A stretch of 64,000 nt of DNA from an uncultured Acidimicrobiales bacterium (GTDB lineage Bacteria > Actinomycetota > Acidimicrobiia > Acidimicrobiales > Bin134), in contig OX638350.1 of NCBI GenBank assembly GCA_951813325.1, positions 2,585,954-2,649,953 on the forward strand, given 5' to 3'. Of the stretch, positions 33,255-42,278 are shown piece after piece (within the stretch, counting starts at the first letter, position 1; every line of letters begins with the position of its first letter). Both the position numbers and the translations under genes were made by a program. Under the pieces are notes generated by a model that was not told where the DNA came from, did not search any database, and saw only the letters and a list, made by a program, of their open reading frames with translations.

Positions 33255-34634
33255 TCAGAGGTGTCGGGTGTCGATGCGGGCGCTGAACGGCAGCGATAGC
33301 AAGGCGGTGACCACCACCATGCCCATGAGCAGGTCGATGGCCTCCGATGCCGAGGCTGCGGTGGTGGCGAAGGTGAGCCCGAGGGCCACGCCGATGGTGG
33401 TGGACACCCGCTGGGCGGTGAAGTTGATGCCGGTGGCCAGGGAGTGCTGGTGGGGCGGCACGTCGTGGACCGCGGCGGCGATCAGCGATGGGAACACCAT
33501 GCCGGTGGCCACCCCGATCACAGCCATGCCGATGACGAACGCCGCCACGTTGGGCTCGTCTCCCAGCACAATCCAAAGCACGAGAGTGGCCCCGACGTAG
33601 ATCGCGGTGCCGGGGAGGATGAACATGCGATGGCCGGTGCGGTGGGCGATCCGGCCGATGAGCACGCCGACCAGCCCGGCGAACAATGCCAGCGGCGCAA
33701 TGGCGCATCCGCCCTGGATCGGAGTCCACCCCCAGGAGCGGATGACGATCACGGTGAAGCCGAAGAACATCCCGAACCACGACGACGCGAATATCAGCAT
33801 GGCCAGATTGCTCCGGCGGACGTTGGGGATGCGGAACATCCGCAGCTCCACCAGTGGATTGGGATGGCTCCACGACCGCTGCACGAACACCCCGAACACG
33901 GCCAGACCTCCAACGATGCTGCCCCCCACCTTCCAGTCGAACCAACCCCACGGGTCGCTCTGCACGATGCCCAGGGTGACCAGCGAAGTGGCTACCGCCA
34001 CCATCACTCCGCCCACGGGGTCGGGCAGAGCCCGCGTGTCGGAGCTGCGCGACTCGCCGTAGACCGAGGGAACCACCACCAAAACGAACAGACAAAACGG
34101 GACATTCAGCCAGAACATCCACTCCCACCCCTGCCACTCGATGACCAGCCCGCCCACCGGAGGGCCGATGGCCGAGGAAGTCCCGCCCGCCACCGCCCAG
34201 ATGCCCACAGCCAGCGGCAGACGGTTGGCGGGCATGGTGGCCAACAGCAGCGCCACCGCGGCGGTGTTGATGATGGAGGAGGCCACCGCCAACACCGCCC
34301 GAGCCCCAATTAGTACTCCCACTGAAGGGGCCAGCCCGCCCACCACCGAGCCCGTCAGGAATACAAGCGTGCCGATCAGCAGCATCCGGCGTCGTCCCAG
34401 CCGGTCGGCCAGCGCACCGGCGGGCACCAGGGTGGCCGCTCCAACGATGGTGAAGATATTGGTGACCCACGACAACGTCGGGTCGGAGACGCCGGGGAAG
34501 GCATCGCCGAGGGCCGGGTAGCCCACCGTCATGATCGACAGGCCGATACCGGTCAACGAGGCGGCGGTGACCAACGCGGTCAGCCCTATCGCCGGATGGC
34601 GGGTGATCGGTTGGGGCGCCGCCTGTGAAGTCAT
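33255..34634 (-). CDS. MFS drug exporter, EmrB/QacA (DHA2) type
   Basis: 459-residue integral membrane protein with many hydrophobic segments, likely 12-14. The MFS motif A is seen in GALADRLGRRRMLL. Other features are ARAVLAVASSIINTAAVALLLAT and AVAGGTSSAIGPPVGGL, the latter matching motif C of drug-proton antiporters. It would export drugs or lipophilic compounds using the proton gradient. Start ATG 34632-34634. It is divergent from the enoyl-CoA hydratase gene with about 70 bases between. Confidence 0.85.
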   Translation of the reverse strand: MTSQAAPQPITRHPAIGLTALVTAASLTGIGLSIMTVGYPALGDAFPGVSDPTLSWVTNIFTIVGAATLVPAGALADRLGRRRMLLIGTLVFLTGSVVGGLAPSVGVLIGARAVLAVASSIINTAAVALLLATMPANRLPLAVGIWAVAGGTSSAIGPPVGGLVIEWQGWEWMFWLNVPFCLFVLVVVPSVYGESRSSDTRALPDPVGGVMVAVATSLVTLGIVQSDPWGWFDWKVGGSIVGGLAVFGVFVQRSWSHPNPLVELRMFRIPNVRRSNLAMLIFASSWFGMFFGFTVIVIRSWGWTPIQGGCAIAPLALFAGLVGVLIGRIAHRTGHRMFILPGTAIYVGATLVLWIVLGDEPNVAAFVIGMAVIGVATGMVFPSLIAAAVHDVPPHQHSLATGINFTAQRVSTTIGVALGLTFATTAASASEAIDLLMGMVVVTALLSLPFSARIDTRHL

Positions 34635-34703
34635 CTAGTTTTCACCCAGGGGTGGGCGGAGTTCACCGGCACGACCGGCCACACTAAATGAGGGATCACA
34701 ACC

Positions 34704-35552
34704 ATGAGCAGCGAGAGCGCAGAAGACACCGTCACCGAGGTTCTCAGCGGCGACATCCTGGTGGCCCAAAATGGCGGCGTGCTCACCCTCACCCTGAACC
34801 GGCCTGGCGCCCACAACGCCATCACCCCCGACCAGCGGAACTTCCTGGCCGACGAGTTTGCCCGGGCCAGCGAGGACTTGGCGGTTCGAGCCGTGATCTT
34901 CACCGCGGTGGGCAAGGGGTTCTGCACCGGGGCCGACCTGAGGGTGGCCCGGCCCGATCCGGTGCGGCCTCCGGGCGCCCCCACCCGGGCCATCTTGGAC
35001 GGCGCTCGAGGCATCAAGACCGGGGCCCAGAAGCTGATCGGGGCCATCTTGGACTGCGAGAAGCCGGTGATCGCCGCGGTCAACGGCACCGCCGCGGGCA
35101 TGGGCGTGCACATGGCGGTGGCCTGCGATCTGGTGATCGCGGCTGAGGGAGTCCGGTTCATCGAGGTGTTCGTGCGCCGGGGACTGGTGCCCGATGCCGG
35201 CGGCGTGTATCTGCTGCCCCGCCTCATCGGCCCTCAAAAGGCCAAAGAGCTGATGTTCTTCGGCGACGACGTGAGCGCGGCCGATGCCGCCTCCATGGGG
35301 CTGGTGAACCGGGTGGTGCCCCCCGACGAGCTGATGCCCACTGCCCGAGCCTGGGCTGAGAGACTGGCCTCCCAGCCCACCAAGAGCCTGACCATGAGCA
35401 AACTGCTGGTGAACCGCAGCTTCGAGACCAGCCGCCAGACCATGTTCGAGATGGAGGCCTGGGCCCAAGACCTGCTGATGGCCGGCGAGGACGCTATGGA
35501 GGGGGTCGATGCCTTCAAGGAGCGGCGCGACCCCGACTGGCAGGGCTGGTAG
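34704..35552 (+). CDS. Enoyl-CoA hydratase/isomerase
   Basis: Crotonase-fold protein of 282 residues for beta-oxidation. Signatures are GKGFCTGADLRVARP (first oxyanion-hole strand), AAVNGTAAGMGVHMAVACDLVIAAEGVRF and FVRRGLVPDAGGVYLLPRLIG, with LMFFGDDVSAADAASMGLVNRVV. The first catalytic Glu position reads MGVHMAVA, so a hydratase needs checking; the second lies in IEVFVRRGLVPDAG. Start ATG 34704. The gene ends directly before the 168-bp inverted-repeat element. Confidence 0.88.
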   Translation: MSSESAEDTVTEVLSGDILVAQNGGVLTLTLNRPGAHNAITPDQRNFLADEFARASEDLAVRAVIFTAVGKGFCTGADLRVARPDPVRPPGAPTRAILDGARGIKTGAQKLIGAILDCEKPVIAAVNGTAAGMGVHMAVACDLVIAAEGVRFIEVFVRRGLVPDAGGVYLLPRLIGPQKAKELMFFGDDVSAADAASMGLVNRVVPPDELMPTARAWAERLASQPTKSLTMSKLLVNRSFETSRQTMFEMEAWAQDLLMAGEDAMEGVDAFKERRDPDWQGW

Positions 35553-35720
35553 CTAGTGGTGTGTCGTGGGTTTAGCGCCGTGGATTGCGACGGCAGCGGC
35601 GTTCCTCGCAAGGCGCACCGACGCAGCCATACTTCCAGCGTACGGCAAGGAGGGGCAACGCCGCGAGGGGCGTCGATGCCTAGCAGGACACGCGCGAATA
35701 AACCCACGACACACCACTAG
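35553..35720. mobile_element. 168-bp MITE-like element with 22-bp terminal inverted repeats
   Basis: Left end 35553-35574 begins CTAGTGGTGTGTCGTGGG and ends GTTTA; right end 35699-35720 is its exact reverse complement (22 of 22). Both ends terminate in CTAG. The 124-base core is GC-rich, has no ORF, and holds further imperfect inverted segments around CCTCGC/GCGAGG. This fits a non-autonomous element mobilised by an IS630-type transposase, a family that targets CTAG/TA. It sits between convergent genes; its right CTAG supplies the TAG stop of the acyl-CoA dehydrogenase. Confidence 0.7.
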
Positions 35721-36853
35721 CCCCCTCCGGCCAGACTTCGGCCGATGGCCGCCAGCTGGCGGCTGCCGCCGCCGAAGGTGTTCTCCAGCTGCTTGACCCA
35801 CAGGAAGTAGCGGTGCACGGGGTAGTCGATGTCGGCTCCCATGCCCCCGTGCAGGTGTTGGGTGGCATGCACCACTCGCTGGCCGGCCTCGGCCGACCAC
35901 CATTTGGCCACTGCGGCGGCGTCGGCGATCTCGGCGGCCGGGCGGCCCTCGTCGATGAGCCAGGCGGCCTGGAGCAAGGTGACCCTCATGCAGTCGGTGT
36001 CGATGTAGCAGTCTGCTGCCCTCATGGCCACCCCCTGGTTGGTGGACAGGGGACGGCCGAACTGCTCCCGCTGGGACGTGTAGGCCGCGGCCATGGCGGT
36101 GGCCTCCTCGCAGCACCCCAGCGCTGCCGCGGCCACCGCCACCTGGGCCCGGGCCAGCGTCCACTCCACAATCGACCGGCCGTCGGCCCCGCCCAACACC
36201 GCCTCGTCTGCGACCACCGCAGACCGCAGCGTGAGCTCGCCGTGGAACTCTCGGTTGGTGGTCTCGCTCAGCAGCACCTCTACCCCCTCGGCATCGAGTT
36301 CCACCACGAAGACCGCCAGGCTGCCGTCATCGCCGTCGACTCGGGCGGGCACCACTGCTGCGTCGGCCACCCCGGCGGCAGGCACCGCGGGCTTGCACCC
36401 GTTCAGCACCCAGCTGCCGTCGTCGCGGCGAGCAGCAGTCACCGACGGGGATAGCGCGTTGTCGGCCCCCCACTCGGAGAATGCGCCGGTGAGCACCGCC
36501 CGTCCGGAAACCACCGGCTCTAGCCAGCGGTCTTGCAGTTGCGGGGCGCCGAACTCGGCGATGGGCATGGCCCCCAGCACCAGCGTGGGCCACAGCGGCA
36601 CCGGCGCCACTCGTCGGCCCTGCTCCCGCAGCACCAGGACGGTCTCGACCATGCCGAGGCCGAGCCCACCGTGCTCCTCGCCGATATTGACTCCCAGCAG
36701 ATCGGAGGCGGCCAGCGCGGCCCACAGCTCCCGGTCGAACCGATCAGCGGTGCGCTCCACCTCGCCCACCCGATCAGCCCCCGCAGAGCCGGAGAGTACC
36801 TGTTCGGCCAGCGCGGCCACTGCTTGCTGCGACTCGCTTAACTCGAAGTTCAT
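35717..36853 (-). CDS. Acyl-CoA dehydrogenase
   Basis: 378-residue flavoprotein of the acyl-CoA dehydrogenase fold, MNFELSESQQAVAALAEQ at the start. The C-terminal region REQFGRPLSTNQGVAMRAADCYID and HATQHLHGGMGADIDYPVHRYF is conserved. Its middle domain is divergent (GAFSEWGADN), as in the smaller subunit of heterotetrameric ACADs such as ChsE/FadE pairs, so it probably pairs with the upstream gene. Start ATG 36851-36853. Its TAG lies in the end of the inverted-repeat element. Confidence 0.87.
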   Translation of the reverse strand: MNFELSESQQAVAALAEQVLSGSAGADRVGEVERTADRFDRELWAALAASDLLGVNIGEEHGGLGLGMVETVLVLREQGRRVAPVPLWPTLVLGAMPIAEFGAPQLQDRWLEPVVSGRAVLTGAFSEWGADNALSPSVTAARRDDGSWVLNGCKPAVPAAGVADAAVVPARVDGDDGSLAVFVVELDAEGVEVLLSETTNREFHGELTLRSAVVADEAVLGGADGRSIVEWTLARAQVAVAAAALGCCEEATAMAAAYTSQREQFGRPLSTNQGVAMRAADCYIDTDCMRVTLLQAAWLIDEGRPAAEIADAAAVAKWWSAEAGQRVVHATQHLHGGMGADIDYPVHRYFLWVKQLENTFGGGSRQLAAIGRSLAGGG

Positions 36854-36941
36854 CGAGAGCAACCCCCCTGAGAGTCGCTGAAACCGAAGATCATCGAGAG
36901 CAACTCCCCTGCGACTCGCTGAAATCGAAGATCATCGCCGG
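36845..36941 (-). repeat. 41-bp tandem repeat of the dehydrogenase start region
   Basis: Two full 41-base units (starting 36845 and 36886) and a partial third (36927). On the minus strand each carries an ATG followed by codons like those opening the dehydrogenase: MIFDFSESQ, MIFGFSDSQ, then the true MNFELSESQ. This gives two 15-codon mini-ORFs, 36891-36935 and 36850-36894. Each TGA overlaps the next ATG as ATGA, and the first ATG overlaps the stop of the upstream dehydrogenase. Translation could pass in a chain from one gene to the other. Confidence 0.8.
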
Positions 36942-38119
36942 CTGCCCCTGGTCATTTTGAGCCCGGTCCAAGCCACTATCTCCCGCTGGACCTCGTTGAC
37001 CCCGCCGCCGAACGTGTTGATCTGGGCGGTGCGGGCCGCGGCCTCCACCCGGCCCGCCAACAAAGCGCCCGGGCTCCCCTCCCGGAAGTGGGCGCCCGCT
37101 CCCAGCACTCCCAGCAGCAGGTGGTAGACATCGCTCACCGCCTCGGTGCCGTACACCTTCGCCGCCGACGCCCGGGCCGGGGGCAGCGAGTCGGCGGCCA
37201 CCGCCGCGGCCATCTGCCAGTTGAGCAGCTTCATGGCCTCCAGCTTGGCGTGGCACCGGGCCAGGTCCATCTGCACCCACCCCTGGTCCAGCACCGTGGC
37301 GTCGCTCCCGCCGCCAGCCGGGGTTTCGCAAGCCCAGGCAACCACCTCCTCGTAGAGCTGGAACGACAGCGCCCCCACCGCGGCCAGCCCCACCCGCTCG
37401 TGGTTGAGCTGGCTGGTGATGAGCTTCCACCCCTCGTTCTCGGCCCCCACCAGGTTGGCGGCCGGCACCCGCACCTCGTCGTAGTAGGTGGCGGTAGTGG
37501 TGGCGTTTCCCACGGTCACGATGGGGGTGAAGGAGAAGCCGGGGGTGTCGGTGGGCACGATGATGATGGAGATGCCCTTGTGCTTGGGAGCATCGGGGTT
37601 GGTGCGGCACGCCAGCCAGATGTAGTCCACCTCGTCGGCGCTGGAGGTCCACATCTTCTGGCCGTCGACCACCCACTCGTCGCCGTCCCGCACTGCCCGG
37701 GTGGTAAGCGACGCCAAGTCGGTGCCCGCCCCGGCCTCGCTGTAGCCGATGGCAAACAAGGCGTCGCCGGTCAAAATGCCGGGCAAATAGGCCGCTTTGT
37801 GCTCCTCGGAGCCGTGGGCCATCAGCGTGGGCCCCACGGTGTTGAGGGTGACGAAAGGCATGGGGCACCCGGACCGCTGGGCCTCGTCGAAGAAGATGAA
37901 CTGGTCGATGGCCGACCGCCCCTGGCCGCCGTAGGCCTTGGGCCACCCGATGCCCAGCATCCCGTCTCGTCCCAGGCGGCGGAAGATCTCCCGCCGGACC
38001 GGGCTGGTCTCATGGGCGCCCTGGAGTGCTTCGCGGACCTCATCGGTCATCAGGTCGGCGAAGTACGCCCTCAGCTCAGTGCTGAGCGCGCGCTGTTCGT
38101 CTGTGTAATCGAGATGCAC
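36932..38119 (-). CDS. Acyl-CoA dehydrogenase
   Basis: 395-residue acyl-CoA dehydrogenase. Family signatures: AIGYSEAGAGTDLASLTTRAV (flavin/substrate region), VVDGQKMWTSSADEVDYIWLA, and the C-terminal INTFGGGVNEVQREIVAW. It is the larger, typical subunit, followed by a second ACAD through coupled mini-ORFs. The pair is likely to form a mixed complex acting on bulky or branched acyl-CoAs (inference). Start ATG 38117-38119. Confidence 0.92.
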   Translation of the reverse strand: MHLDYTDEQRALSTELRAYFADLMTDEVREALQGAHETSPVRREIFRRLGRDGMLGIGWPKAYGGQGRSAIDQFIFFDEAQRSGCPMPFVTLNTVGPTLMAHGSEEHKAAYLPGILTGDALFAIGYSEAGAGTDLASLTTRAVRDGDEWVVDGQKMWTSSADEVDYIWLACRTNPDAPKHKGISIIIVPTDTPGFSFTPIVTVGNATTTATYYDEVRVPAANLVGAENEGWKLITSQLNHERVGLAAVGALSFQLYEEVVAWACETPAGGGSDATVLDQGWVQMDLARCHAKLEAMKLLNWQMAAAVAADSLPPARASAAKVYGTEAVSDVYHLLLGVLGAGAHFREGSPGALLAGRVEAAARTAQINTFGGGVNEVQREIVAWTGLKMTRGSRR

Positions 38120-38186
38120 CGAGCCGAGACGCTAGCAACGTCGGCGGTGCCGTACCGCCCTGCGCAGCGTCTGATCTGGCGGGAGG

Positions 38187-38630
<444 letters not shown>

Positions 38631-38641
38631 TCACTACATTG

Positions 38642-38655
38642 ATACAATATTGCGA
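38642..38655 (+). promoter_or_regulatory. -10 element suggesting a leaderless regulator transcript
   Basis: TACAAT at 38643-38648 lies six bases before the ATG of the GntR gene, so transcription would begin at or near the ATG. An inverted pair TGTAT (38623-38627) and ATACA (38642-38646) spans it and may be an autoregulatory site. The -35 is not clear. Confidence 0.45.
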
Positions 38656-39050
38656 TGCGGATCTGGATAGACGAAAGCGCCCGGATCCCTCCCTATGAAC
38701 AGCTGCGGGCCCAACTCCGGCTGATGGTCTCGTCGGGCCGGCTCAAGCCCCGGGAACGGCTTCCGCCTATCCGCTCGCTCGCCGCGGAGCTGAGCTTGGC
38801 CCCGGGAACGGTGGCCCGGGCCTATCGGGAACTGGAGTGGGCCGGCATCTTGGAGGGCCGTGGCCGGGCGGGCACGTTCGTGGTCGACGAGCCTCCAGTG
38901 GCATTCTCGGTGGTGGAGCGCCAGCTGGCCGACGCCGCCGCGGCATTCGCAGAGGCGGCCGACCGCCTCGGGGTCGACCAGCAGGCAGCCATGATGGCGG
39001 TGGAAACCGCTTTCGCGGGGCGCGCCGACCCTAACCTCAGCACTGAATAG
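38655..39050 (+). CDS. GntR-family regulator, YtrA type
   Basis: 131-residue regulator. The N-terminal winged helix is seen in IPPYEQLRAQLRLMVSSGRLKPRERLPPIRSLAAELSLAPGTVARAYRELE, given here only as landmark segments IRSLAAELSLAPGTVARAY and GRAGTFVV (wing). The C-terminal part is a short helical tail, as in the YtrA subfamily, which often represses ABC-transporter operons. It is divergent from the PII gene. Start ATG 38655, probably leaderless. Confidence 0.85.
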   Translation: MRIWIDESARIPPYEQLRAQLRLMVSSGRLKPRERLPPIRSLAAELSLAPGTVARAYRELEWAGILEGRGRAGTFVVDEPPVAFSVVERQLADAAAAFAEAADRLGVDQQAAMMAVETAFAGRADPNLSTE

Positions 39051-39072
39051 CCCCCCTCAAGCGGCCAGAGAA

Positions 39073-39855
39073 TCAGCCCAAGACCACCGAGGGGTCGGGC
39101 ACCAAGTCGCGGGCCAGCCACTGGAACATGCGCCAACCCATGTCCACCGAGCAGAGCGAGGCATCCACCTCCTTGGCGGCCTCCTCGCTGATGGGCTTGG
39201 CGTCGGGTGCCTTCACATGCACCTCGGCCACCCGTTCGGCGGCCACAAACCAGCCGACGGCCTCGCCGGGCGAGCGCCCGCCGGTGAGCAGGCCGTGATT
39301 GCGGAGGATGCACACCCGGCTGTTGCCCATGGCCCGGGCAATGGCCTCACCGCCGGCGACGTCGTTCACCTCGAGGTTCTCGCCGCCATAGAGCGACTGG
39401 TCGAACACCAAGGCGCACGACTCCTGGCTGATGGCCCGAAACGGCTCGACGTTGGCCGACCACGAAGTGCCGTAGGGGGTGTGGGTGTGGGCCGCCGACG
39501 CCAGATCGGGGCGGGCGTTCAGGATCGGCCAGTGGATGTGGTAAGCCGCGAAGTTCACCCCATTGTCGAGGGGGCCGTCCACGCCCTGGCCATCGGGGCC
39601 CACCAGGATGAGGTTGTCGACGGTGGCATCGCCGAAGCGGATGCCGTAGCCCAACACCCAGAAGTGGTCGGTGAGGATCGGGTCGCGGGCGGTGATATGG
39701 CCGTCGCCGATCTGCCCCCAGCGCATGGCGGCGAAGATGCGGTAGCCGATAGCCGCCTCCCATTTGCGCAGCAGCCGCAGCTCCTCCAGGTCGGTGATCT
39801 CGGGGGGAGCGGCGTCGTAGGTGACGCCGGGATAGCGATCGAGCCGTAACGCCAT
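39073..39855 (-). CDS. Class II aldolase/adducin family protein
   Basis: 260-residue class II aldolase-fold protein. Metal-site histidines occur in AAHTHTPYGTSWS and LRNHGLLTGGRSPGEAVGWF; HITARDP and HFWVLGYGIRFGD are the early family motifs. Members cleave or epimerise phosphorylated sugars or decarboxylate related acids; the substrate here is unknown. Start ATG 39853-39855. It is divergent from the M1 lipoprotein gene with only 28 bases between. Confidence 0.85.
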   Translation of the reverse strand: MALRLDRYPGVTYDAAPPEITDLEELRLLRKWEAAIGYRIFAAMRWGQIGDGHITARDPILTDHFWVLGYGIRFGDATVDNLILVGPDGQGVDGPLDNGVNFAAYHIHWPILNARPDLASAAHTHTPYGTSWSANVEPFRAISQESCALVFDQSLYGGENLEVNDVAGGEAIARAMGNSRVCILRNHGLLTGGRSPGEAVGWFVAAERVAEVHVKAPDAKPISEEAAKEVDASLCSVDMGWRMFQWLARDLVPDPSVVLG

Positions 39856-39883
39856 CGCGTGATGATATCCGTAGGCTGATCGG

Positions 39884-41581
39884 ATGACCGCCAGAAAACT
39901 ATTTATCTGCTCGGCTTCTCTGCTTGCGCTGGCCGCCGGATGCAGCGACAGCCCGGCCATCAACCAAGAGCAGTCGGCAGTCGCTCCTGAGGCCACTGCA
40001 ACGAGCCTGCCCGACGGCGCTGCCGAAGCCGATGGCACCACCGTCCCGACCCCTGCTGCAACCGCTGCTGCCACCCCAACCCCCGCGCCGACTCCACCGC
40101 TCACCCCTGCCCCAACCCCCGCGCCGACTCCACCGCTCACCCCTGCCCCAACCCCCGCGCCCGACCCACCGCTCACCCCTGCCCCAACCCCCGCGCCCGA
40201 CCCACCGCTCACCCCTGCCCCAACCCCCGCGCCCGCGCTGACAACCGCGCCCGACCCGGTTGATCCCTCGGCCGGAGTGGGCGACAGCTTCTACCCGCTG
40301 CTGGGCAACGGCGGCTACGACGTTCTCCACTACGACATCGACCTCGACGTGGCACCCAGCACCAACACCATTGACGCGGTCACCACCCTGACCGCGGTCG
40401 CGACCGATGACCTGGCCATATTCAACATCGACTTCTCTGGACTGGCAGTGGGAGCGGTGTCGGTCAATGAGGTCGAGGCCCAGTTCTCCCGCGATGGCCC
40501 GGAGATGACGATTCGGCCAGCCGCTGCGATCTCATCCGGCGCGCCGTTCACGGTCGCGGTCTCCTATTCGGGAACACCCCAGACCATCGACGATCCTGGT
40601 CTGTCGTTCACCCCGTTGGGATGGCACTGGGTCGACGGTGTGATCTACACAGCCAGCCAGCCCTCGGGGGCGATGACGTGGTTTCCCAACAACAACCACC
40701 CCACCGACAAGGCCACGTTCACGTTCCGTATCACGGTCCCCGACGGTGTGACCGCGGCGGCCACCGGCCTACTCGCTGAGGAGGCCTCCGAAGGCGGCAT
40801 GACCACGACCACCTGGCAGATGGAAGACCCCATGGCCACCTACCTGGCCGCGGTGTACATCGGCGACTTCGAGCGCCACGAGCAGCGATTGGACGACGGC
40901 TTGTTGATCCGCGACTACGTTCCCCGCGACGCTGATCCCTCGATGCTCGACGATCTGGCGGTTGCCCCCCAGGCCATCCACTTCTTCGAGGAGATTTTGG
41001 GGCCGTACCCATTCGACGCCTACGGAACAATCGTGATGCCGTTCCCCATCGGTTTCGCCTTGGAGAATCAAACGCTGTCGCTTCACGGCCCCAGCACCAT
41101 CTACCCCTATGTCATCGCCCACGAGGTGGTTCACCAGTGGATGGGCGACTCGGCGACCGTCGACGATTGGAGCCAGATCTGGCTCCACGAGGGCTTCGCC
41201 CACTACTTGGGGCTCATGTTCCTCGCCGATTTCAACGGTGCGGACATCGAGACCATCATGGCCGACGAGCACAGCGATCTTGTCCTGGGCGGAAGCTCGC
41301 CTCCGGGAGACATCGACATCCACGAGATGTTCGACTTCAACACCGTGTACCGCCGGGGGGCGCTGACGCTCCACGCTCTGCACGCACTGGTCGGCGACGT
41401 TCTGTTCTTCGACATCCTGCGCACCCACTACGACCAAACCGCCGGGGGCACCACCAACACCGATCTCTTCCTCGGAATTGTCGACGACCTCGCCGGAGCC
41501 GATGCCGTCTCACTGGTCGAATCCTGGCTCTTCGACCTCGAAATGCCCGAGCTGTCGGCCGCTGAAGCGACCAGCAGCTAG
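39884..41581 (+). CDS. Secreted M1-family metallopeptidase lipoprotein with Pro/Thr repeat linker
   Basis: 565-residue lipoprotein. The signal peptide LFICSASLLALAAGC has a lipidation Cys at residue 20. Residues about 55-125 are a Pro/Thr/Ala-rich linker with four 12-residue repeats PPLTPAPTPAPT/D. The catalytic domain follows, with HEVVHQWMGD and, after 18 residues, HEGFAHY (HExxH-x18-E). The usual GAMEN motif reads GFALENQT. It likely digests peptides at the cell surface. It starts at ATG 39884, divergent from the aldolase. Confidence 0.87.
   Translation: MTARKLFICSASLLALAAGCSDSPAINQEQSAVAPEATATSLPDGAAEADGTTVPTPAATAAATPTPAPTPPLTPAPTPAPTPPLTPAPTPAPDPPLTPAPTPAPDPPLTPAPTPAPALTTAPDPVDPSAGVGDSFYPLLGNGGYDVLHYDIDLDVAPSTNTIDAVTTLTAVATDDLAIFNIDFSGLAVGAVSVNEVEAQFSRDGPEMTIRPAAAISSGAPFTVAVSYSGTPQTIDDPGLSFTPLGWHWVDGVIYTASQPSGAMTWFPNNNHPTDKATFTFRITVPDGVTAAATGLLAEEASEGGMTTTTWQMEDPMATYLAAVYIGDFERHEQRLDDGLLIRDYVPRDADPSMLDDLAVAPQAIHFFEEILGPYPFDAYGTIVMPFPIGFALENQTLSLHGPSTIYPYVIAHEVVHQWMGDSATVDDWSQIWLHEGFAHYLGLMFLADFNGADIETIMADEHSDLVLGGSSPPGDIDIHEMFDFNTVYRRGALTLHALHALVGDVLFFDILRTHYDQTAGGTTNTDLFLGIVDDLAGADAVSLVESWLFDLEMPELSAAEATSS
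40094..40237 (+). repeat. Four 36-bp in-frame tandem repeats
   Basis: Units start at 40094, 40130, 40166 and 40202, each beginning CCACCGCTCACCCCTGCCCC. They differ by one or two bases (GACT versus GACC ends). They encode the PPLTPAPTPAP linker of the M1 lipoprotein, so repeat number changes would alter the distance between membrane anchor and catalytic domain. Confidence 0.9.
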
Positions 41582-41590
41582 AACAGGGGC

Positions 41591-42247
41591 ATGGCCCATC
41601 TGAACTTGAGCGCTGATGAGGTGCTCACCACTACCCGTGCGGTGCGTCGGCGGCTGGATACCTCCAGGCCGGTGGCGCCGGAGCTGATCACCGAGTGCCT
41701 GGAGATCGCCGTGCAGGCCCCTACCGGGTCGAACCGGCAGAACTGGCGGTTCATGGTGGTCACCGAGCCCGACCTGATCGCCGCGCTGGCCGGCCTGTAC
41801 CGCCGAGCCGGCGAAGTGGCCGGCGACTACCTGGGGGTGCTCCCCCGGCTTGAGCCGCCCGACCACGCCCGGCTGGAAGCCGCCAACGAGAAGATGTACG
41901 CCTCGGCCGGCCACCTGTCCGAGCACCTCCACGAGGTGCCGGGCATGCTGATCCCGTGTCTGGTGGGACGGGTTTGGGATCACCCTCCGGTAACGGTGGC
42001 CTCCCATGTGGGGTCGGTGATCCAAGCGGCGTGGTCGTTCATGCTGGCCGCCCGGGAGCGGGGCATCGGCACAGTGTGGACCACCATCCACCTCTGCTAC
42101 GAGCAAGAGGCGGCCGATCTGCTGGGCATCCCCTACGACGAGGTGATGCAGCTGGCGCTCATCCCCTTCGCCCACACCATCGGCGCCGACTTCCGCCCCG
42201 CCCGCCGGGAGCCCCTCGAGCTGGTCACCCGCTGGAACCGCTGGTAG
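41591..42247 (+). CDS. Nitroreductase-family flavoprotein
   Basis: 218-residue FMN-dependent nitroreductase fold. TTRAVRRRLDTSRPVAPEL and ECLEIAVQAPTGSNRQNWRFMVV are the N-terminal FMN/phosphate region, and RERGIGTVWTTIHL with LGIPYDEVMQLALIPFAHT the C-terminal region. Substrate unknown. Start ATG 41591, ten bases after the preceding stop, so it may be co-transcribed with it. It is followed by an F420/FMN-type PPOX gene, a common pairing in actinobacteria. Confidence 0.85.
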   Translation: MAHLNLSADEVLTTTRAVRRRLDTSRPVAPELITECLEIAVQAPTGSNRQNWRFMVVTEPDLIAALAGLYRRAGEVAGDYLGVLPRLEPPDHARLEAANEKMYASAGHLSEHLHEVPGMLIPCLVGRVWDHPPVTVASHVGSVIQAAWSFMLAARERGIGTVWTTIHLCYEQEAADLLGIPYDEVMQLALIPFAHTIGADFRPARREPLELVTRWNRW

Positions 42248-42278
42248 GACCGGCCGAGCAACCCCATAGGATGCCTCT

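Noticed and set aside
40094-40237. Regular repeats considered as a CRISPR array
   Set aside because: Repeats are contiguous, with no spacers, and keep an open reading frame encoding a Pro/Thr linker.
39899-40330. Gly/Arg-rich open frame opposite the M1 lipoprotein linker
   Set aside because: It is the complement of the 36-bp Pro/Thr repeats; the plus-strand reading has a signal peptide and peptidase motifs.
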